Position numbers and translations under genes: made by a program | The notes under the pieces: generated by a model | The model's input: the letters and a program-made list of their open reading frames with translations, nothing else | Told to the model about the DNA's origin: nothing | The model's database searches: none | Assembly (NCBI GenBank): GCA_003222975.1 | Contig: QHXN01000109.1 | Location: forward strand, 1 to 36,692 | Direction of reading: 5' to 3' | Length of the DNA: 36,692 bases | Origin: Acidobacteriota bacterium | Lineage (GTDB): Bacteria; Acidobacteriota; Blastocatellia; Pyrinomonadales; Pyrinomonadaceae | Shown: positions 22,716 through 30,645 of the stretch, piece by piece | Position numbering within the stretch: the first letter of the stretch is position 1 | Layout: each line of letters opens with the position of its first letter

Positions 22716-25070
22716 ATGAACGACCTGACAACACGGCCCCGCAGTCAACGCGTCACCTTCGTCTTCGCGCTCTGCGCGGCGCTCGCGCTCGCGTCGGCGC
22801 TCCCGCTCACCGTCGCGAGCTGCCGCACGCAAACCCTCCGCGCCGACGAGCCTGCGGCCTTCGAGCGCCTGCGCATGCTCACACGCGGCGGCACGCTGCC
22901 CGCCGAGCCGGTAGTCGCGCAGCTCGCCTCCGAATACGCGGGCACGCGCACCGGCGCTCTGGCCGAACTGCTGCGCGCGCGCATACGGTACGAAGCGCGC
23001 GACTACGCGGGCACGGCCTCGCTGCTCCGTTCGGGCGACACGGCGAAGCAGACGAAGGTCGGCGACTACGCGCTGTGGCTTCACGCCGACGCGCTCGAAA
23101 AATCGGGCAATCGCGCCGAGGCGCGCGCCGCGCTCGAACAGCTCGCGCGCGACTACCCCGACTCGCTCCGCGCGCGCGACGCCACCGTCCACGCCGCCGG
23201 GCTGCTCGCCCAGGACGGGCAGGCGGCGGGCGTCCCCGTCGAACTCAAAGGGCTCGCCGCCGCGGACGACGCAGACGCGCTGCTCCTCACGGCGAAGGCT
23301 TACGAGCAAAGCGGCGAACAGCTCAAGGCGCTCGCCGCCTACCGGCGGCTCTACTTCTACGCGCCCGGCGCGAACGATACGGAAGCGGTCGCCGCCTTCG
23401 CGCGCCTCAACTCTACGCCAGCGCCCGCCTCCGCCGAAGAGGCGACGACGCGCGCCGAAAAACTGTTCCGGGCGAAGCGCTACGCCGACGCCGCCTCCGC
23501 CTTCGAGGACGCCTTCGGTCGCTTCCCCGAAACCGCGACGCCGCAGGCGCGTCTCCGGCGCGGCGTCGCCGCCTTCAACGCGCGCCGCGCCGCCGAGACT
23601 GTCGAAGCGCTCACAGCCGTCCCCGCCAACGCGGGCGAGACGCGCGCCGAGGCGCTCGACTATCTCGCGCAAACTTATGCCCGCGCACGGCAGTGGGCCG
23701 CGGCGCGCTCGACGCTCGAAGAGCTGCGCCGCGTCTTCCCCAAGAGCGAGTGGACGATGCGCGCCCTCGCCGCCGCCGGGCAAGCGGCGAAGGACGCGAA
23801 GGACAACGCCGACGCGCTCTACTTCGACCGCCTCGCCGTCCAGCTCTTCCCCGGCGAGCCTGAAGTCGCGGGCGCGCAGTTTGACGCGGCCTGGGCCGCG
23901 CACGACGCGAAGAACTTCGCAGAGTCCGCGCGGCTTCTCATCGAACACCTCTCGCTTTACGCCGACCGCAACACGGACAACCGCGGCAAGGCCGGCTACT
24001 GGGCCGCGCGCGACTCGGAGCGCGCCGGCCACCTCGCCGAAGCGCGCACGCTCTACGAAGCGATGCTCACACGCTACGGCGCGAACTGGTACGGCTACCT
24101 CTCGCAACAGCGCCTCGACCAGATGAAGCAGAACAAGGTGAGCGTCCCGGCGACCAGCTTCGCGCCTGACTCGCCCGTGGCCCGCGCCGTCGAGAACTTG
24201 AAGCCGGTCGCCGTGGCCGAAGAGACCGCCGGGCCTTCAGAAGCCGCGCGACTTGAGAAGGCCGAGCAGCTTCAGGCAGTCGCTTGGGACGACGCCGCGC
24301 ACGCCGAACTCGACCGCGCGCTCGAAGCCGCGCCGACCAGTCCGCGACTGAATCTTGCGAAGGCCAAACTCTACCGCGCGCGCGAGGACAACATACAGGC
24401 CCTCAACGTCCTCAAGCGCAGCTTCCCCGACTACTCGCAGATGCAGCCCGAAGAGCTGACGCGCGACGAGTGGGACGTGTTCTACCCGCTCGCCTACTGG
24501 GACACCATCACGCAGGAAGCGCGCGCGCGCGGCCTCGACCCCTACACCGTCGCCGGCCTCATCCGCCAGGAGACGGTCTTCAACCCGCGCGCCGTCTCCC
24601 CGGCGAACGCCTACGGATTGATGCAACTGCTGCCCACGACGGCGCGACTCACGGCGAAGCGCTACGGCGTTGACGAAGAGGTCACGACCGAGGCGCTTCT
24701 GAGCAACCCGCGACTCAACATACGACTCGGCACGTCATACCTGCGCGAGCAGCTCGACAAGTACGGGCGCATCGAGTACGTCGCCGCGGCCTACAACGCC
24801 GGCCCTGGCCGCGTCGTCGAGTGGCGCGCGTCGCTCCCGCTCCAGATGGACGAGTGGGCCGAGGCCATCCCCTTCAAGGAGACGCGCGGCTACGTTCAGG
24901 GCGTCGTGAGGAATACTTTGCAGTACCGCCGCCTCTACGACGAGCAGGGCCGCTTCCGCCCCGAAGTCGGCACGCGCGCCGTGCGCCGCGACATCTCGAC
25001 GGCCTCGCCCGCGCAGACGCCTGACGCGAACACGCGCCCGCGCCGCGTGTCGAACGAAGAGGAAGAGTGA
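22716..25070 (+). CDS. Slt-type soluble lytic murein transglycosylase lipoprotein
   Basis: A 784-aa exported protein. The N-terminal hydrophobic stretch ends in a lipobox, VASC, with Cys36 as the acylation site, so membrane anchoring is likely. Residues 45-580 are TPR-like helical repeats (superhelix as in Slt70). The C-terminal SLT domain (about 600-750) carries the catalytic Glu619 in LIRQETVFNPRAVS, then AYGLMQLLPTTA and the AAYNAGPGRV motif. The family cleaves the MurNAc-GlcNAc bond of peptidoglycan with formation of 1,6-anhydro ends. ATG at 22716. It is followed 12 nt later by the PEGA/TPR gene. A second, smaller transglycosylase lies at 31087. Confidence 0.9.
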   Translation: MNDLTTRPRSQRVTFVFALCAALALASALPLTVASCRTQTLRADEPAAFERLRMLTRGGTLPAEPVVAQLASEYAGTRTGALAELLRARIRYEARDYAGTASLLRSGDTAKQTKVGDYALWLHADALEKSGNRAEARAALEQLARDYPDSLRARDATVHAAGLLAQDGQAAGVPVELKGLAAADDADALLLTAKAYEQSGEQLKALAAYRRLYFYAPGANDTEAVAAFARLNSTPAPASAEEATTRAEKLFRAKRYADAASAFEDAFGRFPETATPQARLRRGVAAFNARRAAETVEALTAVPANAGETRAEALDYLAQTYARARQWAAARSTLEELRRVFPKSEWTMRALAAAGQAAKDAKDNADALYFDRLAVQLFPGEPEVAGAQFDAAWAAHDAKNFAESARLLIEHLSLYADRNTDNRGKAGYWAARDSERAGHLAEARTLYEAMLTRYGANWYGYLSQQRLDQMKQNKVSVPATSFAPDSPVARAVENLKPVAVAEETAGPSEAARLEKAEQLQAVAWDDAAHAELDRALEAAPTSPRLNLAKAKLYRAREDNIQALNVLKRSFPDYSQMQPEELTRDEWDVFYPLAYWDTITQEARARGLDPYTVAGLIRQETVFNPRAVSPANAYGLMQLLPTTARLTAKRYGVDEEVTTEALLSNPRLNIRLGTSYLREQLDKYGRIEYVAAAYNAGPGRVVEWRASLPLQMDEWAEAIPFKETRGYVQGVVRNTLQYRRLYDEQGRFRPEVGTRAVRRDISTASPAQTPDANTRPRRVSNEEEE

Positions 25071-25082
25071 GGGAAGTAGTAA

Positions 25083-26093
25083 GTGAAGAGGAAAGTATCG
25101 AGCAGGGGGAATCATCGAAGCGCGCGGGCGTTGACGCTCGCGCTCGCGCTTTTCGTCGTCGCCTTCTCTACGACTGATGCTTTCGCGCAGAGGCGCAGGA
25201 CTCCGCGCGCGGCGACGCCCGCCAAGAGGTCTTCCGCGCAGACCTCCGCGCGCAGCCCCTCCCAGACTTCTTCCGCGCGCACGATCAACGTCAGCACGCA
25301 GCCCAACGCCGCCGTCTGGGTTGACGAGGTGCGGCGCGGCACGGCGGACGCGGGAGGGAAACTGCAACTCAAGCTCACGCCCGGTCGTCACACCCTGCGC
25401 GTGCGCGCGGGCGGCTACGCGGAGCGCACCGTGGCGCTACTGCCAGCGCAGCGCGGCACGGTCACGGTCGTGCTCACGAAGACGAACGACGAGGCCGAGC
25501 TTGCGTTCCAGCAGGCCGAAGACGCGCGCGAGCGAGGAAACGCGCAGCAGGCCGCGGAACTCTACCGCCAGGCTTTGAAGCTGCGCCCGCACTTCGCGGC
25601 GGCGCACCTCGGACTCGCCCGCGCGCTCGAATCGCAGGAGGATTTCGACGGCGCGCTCGCGGAGGTCGGGGCCGCGCGGCGTGACCGACCCGTTTACGCG
25701 GAAGCCTCCGCGGTCGAGGGGCGTCTGCTGCGCTCGCAGGCCGACACGGACGGCGCGCTCGCCGCCTACCAGCGCGCGCTGCGCGAGGCGCACGGCTTCC
25801 AGCCCGAAGCCTACACGGGCATCGGGATAGTCTATGAAGACAAGGGCCGCTACGAGGAGGCGGTCGCGGCCTTCCGCAAGGCCGTCGCGCAGCTATCGGA
25901 CACCGAGCCGGTTCTCTACGAACTCATCGGAAGGAATCTTGAGAAGCTTGAGCGCTGGAAGGAGGCCGTCGCGGCCTACGAAAAATACCTCGCGCTCGCG
26001 CCCACCGGCGCGCACGCCAGCGCCATCAACTCCATCATTGACCAGTTGCGCAAACAGGCCGCCGAAGCCGAGCAGCAGATGCCACCTGATTAA
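25083..26093 (+). CDS. exported PEGA-domain and TPR protein
   Basis: A 336-aa protein with a signal sequence (ALTLALALFVVAFSTTDAFA) and a basic Arg/Thr/Ser-rich spacer. A PEGA domain (about 68-130; STQPNAAVWVDEVRRGTA, then GRHTLRVRAGGYAERTVAL) is followed by four to five TPR repeats (about 135-325). PEGA domains are surface beta-folds and TPRs mediate protein contacts, so an envelope scaffold is likely. The start is a GTG at 25083, 12 nt after the transglycosylase stop, so the two are probably one operon. A heptamer-word repeat begins immediately after the stop codon. Confidence 0.82.
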   Translation: MKRKVSSRGNHRSARALTLALALFVVAFSTTDAFAQRRRTPRAATPAKRSSAQTSARSPSQTSSARTINVSTQPNAAVWVDEVRRGTADAGGKLQLKLTPGRHTLRVRAGGYAERTVALLPAQRGTVTVVLTKTNDEAELAFQQAEDARERGNAQQAAELYRQALKLRPHFAAAHLGLARALESQEDFDGALAEVGAARRDRPVYAEASAVEGRLLRSQADTDGALAAYQRALREAHGFQPEAYTGIGIVYEDKGRYEEAVAAFRKAVAQLSDTEPVLYELIGRNLEKLERWKEAVAAYEKYLALAPTGAHASAINSIIDQLRKQAAEAEQQMPPD

Positions 26094-26125
26094 AGTCTGG
26101 AGTCTGAGGTCTGGCGTCTGGAGTT
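26094..26125. repeat. solitary heptamer-word arm (GTCTGGA family)
   Basis: A 32-nt tract of four 7-nt units (AGTCTGG, AGTCTGA, GGTCTGG, CGTCTGG) plus four bases, with no complementary arm nearby. It starts right after the stop of the TPR gene. It looks like half of the inverted-repeat class. Confidence 0.7.
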
Positions 26126-26153
26126 AAGAAGGTCGGGCTGCGGCCCGAACGGA

Positions 26154-26261
26154 TTACAGAAGACCGAGCTTGTGCGCCAGGAAGACGAGGACGAAGGCGA
26201 GGACGAAGAAGGTTGCCAGCCAGGGATGTCTGCCCATCGGACATGTGCCGTGTTCGCTCAT
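26154..26261 (-). CDS. 35-aa single-pass membrane peptide
   Basis: A short reading frame too small for usual gene calling. It has a polar start containing Cys and His (SEHGTCPMGRHPW), then one hydrophobic helix (LATFFVLAFVLVFLAHKLGL) and a stop. Only a weak GAGAG ribosome site precedes the ATG. Placed alone between a TPR gene and a methyltransferase gene. The clear hydrophobic design favours a real gene, but without homologues it stays tentative. Confidence 0.5.
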   Translation of the reverse strand: MSEHGTCPMGRHPWLATFFVLAFVLVFLAHKLGLL

Positions 26262-26362
26262 TGATCTACCGCTCTCGTTGAAATCAATCGTCGGACGCGC
26301 GGGAAGAGTTCCGGCGCGGACTTGATTGTAAGGCGCGCGGGGCGGAAACGAAAGTAAGAATG

Positions 26363-26412
26363 AAGGCGGAAGGATGAAGTGAAGAGATGTCCTCGCTTCA
26401 TCCTTCCGCCTT
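26363..26412. terminator. 17-bp inverted repeat after the methyltransferase gene
   Basis: Arms 26363-26379 and 26396-26412 are exactly complementary (AAGGCGG/AAGGATG words), with a 16-nt loop. On the minus strand it lies 5 nt after the methyltransferase stop and is followed by a T-rich stretch, so it may terminate that transcript. Confidence 0.7.
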
Positions 26413-26416
26413 GCCC

Positions 26417-27493
26417 TCAGCGCCTTGCCTCGAAGACGCGGTTGAAGGGCGTCTCGGCGGCCCGCCGGAACTGTGTGAAGCCGCCCTGCTTGACTACGTC
26501 GCGGAGCGTGTCTTCGGTGGCGACAGCGCCGAGGGCGGGGCCGCCGAGCGCCAACGAGTTGGCCGTGCAGCAGAGCGTGGAGGCCGCGGAGAAGGTTCGA
26601 CCGATGATGTTGAAGTTCTCCTCCACGGTGTTGCCGGCCATCGGCTCGACGATGAGCGCGCTGCCCTCTCTGTCCAACACTTCGTAGGCGCGACGGGCCG
26701 CGCCGACGGGGTCGCCCATGTCGTGCAGGCAGTCGAAGAAGCAGACCATGTCGTAACCCTCACCCGGTATCTCGCTCGCCTTCGCCACCTCGAACGTGAC
26801 GCGGTCGGCGACGCCGGCCTCTTCAGCCGCGCGGCGCGCGTGCTCGATTGAAGGCTCGTGGTTGTCGAAGCCTCGGAAGCGCGAGGCGGGGTAAGCCTGC
26901 GCCATGATGATGGTCGAAGCCCCGTGGCCGCAGCCCACGTCGGCCACACGCCCGCCCGCCTTCAGCTTCTCTTCTATCCCTGTGAGCGACGGTATCCACG
27001 AGCCGACGAGGTGCATTCGGTAGCCGGGGCGGAAGAAGCGCTCGACGCCGACGAAGAGGTCTGGGTCGTTGTCGCCCCAGAGGAGGCCGCCGCCGCTCTT
27101 GAACGCCTCGGCGATGCGCGGCGTGGCGTTCGCCATCGCCTTGATGACGTAGAAGCCGCCGCCGACGAAGAACGGGCTGTCCTCGTCCGTGAGCGCGACC
27201 CGTTGTTCGGGCGAGAGGCGGAAGCGACCCGACGCGGCGTCGTACTCGACGTAGCCGCTCGCCGCCTGGTTAATTAGCCACTCGCGCACGTAGCGCTCGG
27301 TCGTCTGCGTGCGCCCGGCAAGCTCTGCGGGCGTCTGCGGCCCGCCTTCGGCGAGCGCCTTGTAGAGGCCGAGCTTCTGGCCGATATAGACGAGCGACGA
27401 ACTGAGCGCCGCGCCGAAGTCGCCGACGACTTTGCCGATGAAGGCTTCGAGCTTTTCGGGATTGATCTGACCTGCTTCGCTGACTGAACTCAT
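26417..27493 (-). CDS. SAM-dependent methyltransferase with winged-helix N-terminus
   Basis: A 358-aa class I methyltransferase. An N-terminal winged-helix/dimerisation region (about 20-95, LYKALAEGGPQTPAELAGRT) is followed by the Rossmann domain with motif I VADVGCGHGAST (about 183-194), the acidic ribose-binding FDNHEPSIEHA and VCFFDCLHDMGDP. The arrangement resembles the mycobacterial Rv2258c-type and small-molecule O-methyltransferases; the substrate is unknown. The ATG at 27493 has a perfect AGGAGGTG ribosome site 8 nt upstream, so expression is probably strong. It is divergent from the aminotransferase gene, with a 247-bp shared gap. Confidence 0.88.
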   Translation of the reverse strand: MSSVSEAGQINPEKLEAFIGKVVGDFGAALSSSLVYIGQKLGLYKALAEGGPQTPAELAGRTQTTERYVREWLINQAASGYVEYDAASGRFRLSPEQRVALTDEDSPFFVGGGFYVIKAMANATPRIAEAFKSGGGLLWGDNDPDLFVGVERFFRPGYRMHLVGSWIPSLTGIEEKLKAGGRVADVGCGHGASTIIMAQAYPASRFRGFDNHEPSIEHARRAAEEAGVADRVTFEVAKASEIPGEGYDMVCFFDCLHDMGDPVGAARRAYEVLDREGSALIVEPMAGNTVEENFNIIGRTFSAASTLCCTANSLALGGPALGAVATEDTLRDVVKQGGFTQFRRAAETPFNRVFEARR

Positions 27494-27574
27494 GCTTTGA
27501 CACCTCCTGGGTGTTGTTTTTTTCGCGCGTGTTGATTGATCGTTTGAACTTTACAGAGAGGCAGACGCCGAAAG

Positions 27575-27604
27575 CTTCTACACCCGAACCGCGCCGCGCG
27601 TCAA
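27575..27604 (-). promoter_or_regulatory. sigma70-like promoter of the methyltransferase gene
   Basis: On the minus strand TTGACG (27604-27599, 5 of 6), an 18-bp spacer and TAGAAG (27580-27575, 4 of 6). It predicts a leader of about 75 nt. No clear promoter for the opposite gene was seen in 27605-27740. Confidence 0.45.
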
Positions 27605-27740
27605 CGCCGCCGCACGCCGGAAGGCCGAAGGGGGACGACTTTTTGGCCGTTTGCCTCGCGCTCCGACTTTGTGAGAGCATCGCCCTCCGAAGACTTAGAA
27701 GACCGCCGGAGCGATCAGGTCGGAAGAAGGTAATCAAAGC

Positions 27741-28937
27741 ATGGCTACACCGGAGACAGCAAAGCGCAGTCGCGTCTCGGAGAAGGCGGGCCGCTTCACC
27801 GAGTCGGTCATCCGCGAGATGACGCGCGAGGCCATGAAGCACGGGGCCGTCAACCTCTCTCAAGGCTTCCCCGACTTCCCCGCGCCCGAAGAGATCAAGC
27901 GTGCCGCGCAGGAGGCCATCGCCGAAGACATCAACCAGTACGCCATCACCTGGGGCGCGAAAGATTTCCGCGAGGCCATCGCCGAGAAGACGAAGTGGTA
28001 TCTCGGATTAGACGTTGACCCCGAACGGGAGATCACCGTCACCTGCGGCTCGACCGAGGGCATGATCGCCGCCATGATGGCGACGGTTGACCCCGGCGAG
28101 GAGGTCGTCCTCTTCGAGCCGTTCTACGAGAACTACGCGCCCGACGCGATTCTTTCCGGCGCGCGACCGCGCTACGTCCCCTTACGCGCGCCCGACTGGA
28201 CTTTCGACCGCGAGGAGCTGCGCGCCGCCTTTGGCGAGCGCACCAAAGCCATCATCCTCTGCAACCCAAACAACCCGACGGGCAAGGTCTTCACGCGCGA
28301 AGAGATGGAGTTCATCGCCTCGCTCTGCCGCGAGCACGACGCGCTCTGCTTCACCGACGAAATCTACGAGCACATCCTCTACCCGCGCGAAGACCGCACA
28401 GTGGAGCACATCTCGATGGCGCAGCTCGAAGGCATGCGCGAGCGCACCGTCGTCGTCAACTCGATGTCTAAAACTTATTCCGTCACCGGCTGGCGCGTCG
28501 GCTACGTGATAGCGCCGCCCGACATCACGAGCGCGGTGCGCAAAGTCCACGACTTCCTCACCGTCGGCGCTGCCGCTCCCTTGCAGAGCGCCGGGGCCTT
28601 CGCCCTGCGGCTCCCGCCCGCCTACTACGAGCAGCTTCAACGCGACTACCAGCGCCGCCGAGACGTGCTCGTGCCTGTCCTCGAAGAATCCGGCTTCGGA
28701 GTCTTTCGGCCCGACGGCGCTTACTACATCATGACCGACATCCGGGCTTTCGGCTTCCGCGACGACATCGAGTTCACGCGCTTCCTCGTCCGCGAGATCG
28801 GCGTCGCCGTCGTTCCCGGCTCAAGCTTCTACAGCCGCCCCGAACTCGGCGCAAGCCAGGTGCGCTTCTGCTTCTGCAAAAAGGACGAGACGCTTGAGGC
28901 AGCCGCGGAGCGACTGCAAAAACTTCAAAAGTCGTAA
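27741..28937 (+). CDS. class I/II PLP-dependent aminotransferase
   Basis: A 398-aa fold-type I aminotransferase. It has NLSQGFPDFPAPEEI, the substrate/cofactor segment ITVTCGSTEGM, ILCNPNNPTGKVF (Asn contact with PLP), CFTDEIYEHI (Asp with the ring nitrogen), the PLP lysine Lys244 in SMSKTYSVTGWRVGY and a C-terminal carboxylate-binding arginine in QVRFCFCK. The pattern resembles kynurenine-oxoglutarate and methionine/aromatic aminotransferases (YbdL-like) more than aspartate aminotransferase; the substrate is inferred only. The ATG at 27741 has an AAGAAGG ribosome site. The stop codon (28935-28937) falls inside the left arm of the next inverted repeat. Confidence 0.9.
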   Translation: MATPETAKRSRVSEKAGRFTESVIREMTREAMKHGAVNLSQGFPDFPAPEEIKRAAQEAIAEDINQYAITWGAKDFREAIAEKTKWYLGLDVDPEREITVTCGSTEGMIAAMMATVDPGEEVVLFEPFYENYAPDAILSGARPRYVPLRAPDWTFDREELRAAFGERTKAIILCNPNNPTGKVFTREEMEFIASLCREHDALCFTDEIYEHILYPREDRTVEHISMAQLEGMRERTVVVNSMSKTYSVTGWRVGYVIAPPDITSAVRKVHDFLTVGAAAPLQSAGAFALRLPPAYYEQLQRDYQRRRDVLVPVLEESGFGVFRPDGAYYIMTDIRAFGFRDDIEFTRFLVREIGVAVVPGSSFYSRPELGASQVRFCFCKKDETLEAAAERLQKLQKS

Positions 28938-29008
28938 ACCGTGAACCGTAAACCGTGACAAGATGAAACCGCTTTTCTCTTGTCACGGTTTACGGTTCAC
29001 GGTTTACG
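28933..29008. repeat. heptamer-arm inverted repeat (CGTRAAC family), perfect 31-bp stem
   Basis: Arms 28933-28963 and 28978-29008 are exactly complementary over 31 bp with a 14-nt loop. Each arm is four CGTAAAC/CGTGAAC units plus three bases by the loop. The aminotransferase stop lies in the left arm. Same family as 1669 and 29199. Confidence 0.95.
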
Positions 29009-29024
29009 AAAAGGTTTTATCGCG

Positions 29025-29210
29025 GTGTGGGACAGGAAGCGTCAAATCATCTGGCTGACGGTCGGCCTCCTCTTCGGCACGTTCTCGCTCTACCCCATCG
29101 CCCGCGACGACGCCGGTCGCTTCGACTGGCAATACTTCCTCCAGCTCGAAACACTCCTCCTCGTCATCATCGCCGTTATGTTCTACATCTACAGCAGGCG
29201 TAAACCGTGA
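29025..29210 (+). CDS. small two-helix membrane protein
   Basis: A 61-aa hypothetical membrane protein: a basic start (WDRKRQ), a first helix (IIWLTVGLLFGTFSLYPIA), a short acidic loop (RDDAGRFDWQYF) and a second helix (LQLETLLLVIIAVMFYIY), then RRKP. The preferred start is the GTG at 29025 with AAGG 10 nt upstream; the frame continues upstream only through the inverted-repeat arm. The final Lys-Pro and the TGA stop (29208-29210) are written by the next repeat's left arm. It is sandwiched between two repeats of the same family and I do not recognise a family. Confidence 0.65.
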   Translation: MWDRKRQIIWLTVGLLFGTFSLYPIARDDAGRFDWQYFLQLETLLLVIIAVMFYIYSRRKP

Positions 29211-29289
29211 ACCGTGAACCGTGAACCGTAAACCGTGACAAGAGAAAACCCCTGTTCTTCTCGTCACGGTTTACGGTTCACGGTTTACG
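29199..29289. repeat. heptamer-arm inverted repeat (CGTRAAC family) with unequal arms
   Basis: The left arm (29199-29243) holds six 7-nt units; the right arm (29260-29289) holds four. 29213-29242 pairs with 29260-29289 over 30 bp with two G-T type mismatches. It lies between the 61-aa membrane gene and the convergent VWA gene ending at 29295. Confidence 0.92.
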
Positions 29290-29294
29290 GCTTT

Positions 29295-30206
29295 TCACTG
29301 TCCCGGCTGTGTCAGTTTGTAGCGGACGTTGATGCCTTCGTCGGGGACGATGAGGAGGCGGCGCGCCTCGTAGAGCGGGAGGCTCGTGGGCGTGTAGGCG
29401 AGGACGTAGCGGTTATTGCGCAGCTCGTCGCAGATCGCTTTGGCGGCCTCGCGCGAGTCGTTGACCGAGAGGACGCGCCCGCCCGTCCCTTCGGTCAGTT
29501 TCTGGATGACCTGGCCGGGCTTGAGGCTGTCGCGCCTGAGCGCCCCGCCCGTGCGGTCGGGAATCTGGAGCGCATAGACGGTGATGTCCTCGCGCAGGAG
29601 TTCTTTGAAGACCGGGTCGAAGTGCGTCTTGCTCCCACGGTCGAGGCCGTCGGCGACGAGCACGATGACGCGTTTGCGGTTCGTGCCGGCGAACTGCGCC
29701 AGCGCGTCGTTCATCACGGCGGAGAGCGCGTCGAAGAGGTGCGGCTCGCCGCGCTTGCGAAATTCAGGCAGCGCCGCCTCGACCTTCTTCGCGTCGTCCG
29801 TCCAGTCGGCGATGATCTCCGCGTTCTGGTCGTAGCCGACGACCAAGACCTTGTCGCCCTCGTAAATCTCGTAGGCGAACTCGCGCGTCGCCTTCTGCAA
29901 CTTCTCCACGTCGGCGCGCAGGCCCAGAGAGTTGTCAACCAGGAGTACGACGCGCGCCGGGCCGGGGTCGGGCGTGAAGCTCTGTATGGTCTGCTCCATC
30001 CCGCCGTCGTAGAGCGCGAGCTGCTTCGACGTGACACGCTCGTCCGAGCCGTCGGCGCGCGTGGCGATGATGTTCAGGAGCACGCCACGCTCTTTGCCGA
30101 CCTCGTTCGGCGCGCCCGGCTTGCGGCCCGCCTGCCCAAAGGCCAACGCGGCGAAGAGCGTGCCGGCGACTACGAGCGCCGGGATGATTTTGATGTGCGC
30201 GCGCAT
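29295..30206 (-). CDS. exported VWA-domain protein with altered metal site
   Basis: A 303-aa protein with a signal sequence (IIPALVVAGTLFAALAFGQA) and one VWA domain (about 75-290). It is related to the two VWA proteins at 13.5-16.6 kb: LLNIIATRADGSDERVTSKQ, then VVLLVDNSLGLRADVEKLQK, VIVLVADGLDRGSKTH and the terminal YVLAYTPTSLP. The first metal-ion motif reads DNSLG instead of D-x-S-x-S, so divalent-metal binding may be weakened. The ATG at 30206 just before the signal sequence is chosen; the open frame upstream overlaps the FmdB gene. It starts 11 nt after the FmdB stop and should share its promoter. Confidence 0.83.
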   Translation of the reverse strand: MRAHIKIIPALVVAGTLFAALAFGQAGRKPGAPNEVGKERGVLLNIIATRADGSDERVTSKQLALYDGGMEQTIQSFTPDPGPARVVLLVDNSLGLRADVEKLQKATREFAYEIYEGDKVLVVGYDQNAEIIADWTDDAKKVEAALPEFRKRGEPHLFDALSAVMNDALAQFAGTNRKRVIVLVADGLDRGSKTHFDPVFKELLREDITVYALQIPDRTGGALRRDSLKPGQVIQKLTEGTGGRVLSVNDSREAAKAICDELRNNRYVLAYTPTSLPLYEARRLLIVPDEGINVRYKLTQPGQ

Positions 30207-30217
30207 CGCGTCCGTGG

Positions 30218-30562
30218 CTAGTCCCCGCTGCCCGAAGTCGAAGACGGCTTCGACCCTTTCGACTCCTTCGCCGTCGTCGTCTTCGTCTCGGTCGTCGTCG
30301 TCTTCGGCTCGGACGAGTCGGACTTCGATTCCTTGCTCTCCTTCGCGTCCGCCGTGTCCTTGCCTTCTTTCGCTTCCGTCTTGCGCCCGGCGTAGTCGGT
30401 CACGTACCAGCCGGAGCCTTTGAACTGAAAGCCCGTCCGCGACCACTCCTTTTCGAGCTTGCCGCCGCAGCGGGAGTGGCGCGCGAGCGGCTTGTCCGTG
30501 ATCTTCTGCATCACTTCGAGGTGCGCCCCGCACTTCCGACAAGAATACTCGTAAATGGGCAT
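30218..30562 (-). CDS. FmdB-type zinc-ribbon protein
   Basis: A 114-aa protein. The N-terminal 45 residues are the FmdB regulatory zinc ribbon (MPIYEYSCRKCG, then a loop, RHSRCGGKLEKEW, and FQFKGSGWYVTDY). The tail (about 50-114) is a low-complexity Lys/Ser/Thr/Glu-rich extension. In the second zinc knuckle the usual C-P-x-C is H-S-R-C, so one ligand appears to be His. The family is small and widespread, possibly RNA- or protein-binding; no function is proven. ATG at 30562; a TTG four codons upstream is rejected. First gene of an operon with the VWA protein. Confidence 0.85.
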   Translation of the reverse strand: MPIYEYSCRKCGAHLEVMQKITDKPLARHSRCGGKLEKEWSRTGFQFKGSGWYVTDYAGRKTEAKEGKDTADAKESKESKSDSSEPKTTTTETKTTTAKESKGSKPSSTSGSGD

Positions 30563-30617
30563 CCCTTTTTCCAACCTCTCCGGTTGAGCCTTTAATGAGA
30601 AAGTGTCCCGACCAAAA

Positions 30618-30645
30618 TTATACGAACAATCTTTCGTCTTGCAAA
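30618..30645 (-). promoter_or_regulatory. sigma70-like promoter of the fmdB-VWA operon
   Basis: On the minus strand TTGCAA (30645-30640), a 16-bp spacer and a perfect TATAAT (30623-30618). It predicts a leader of about 48 nt to the ATG at 30562. Confidence 0.6.

Noticed and set aside
22647..24107. A 486-codon minus-strand frame opposite the Slt-type transglycosylase
   Set aside because: It is a mirror of a high-G+C coding region with Arg/Gly/Val bias; the sense frame has lipobox, TPR and SLT motifs.
26035..26244. A 69-codon minus-strand frame over the 3' end of the TPR gene
   Set aside because: It crosses the solo repeat arm and the TPR coding end, is Arg/Pro-rich and lacks a ribosome site; the 35-codon frame at 26154-26261 is the better candidate.
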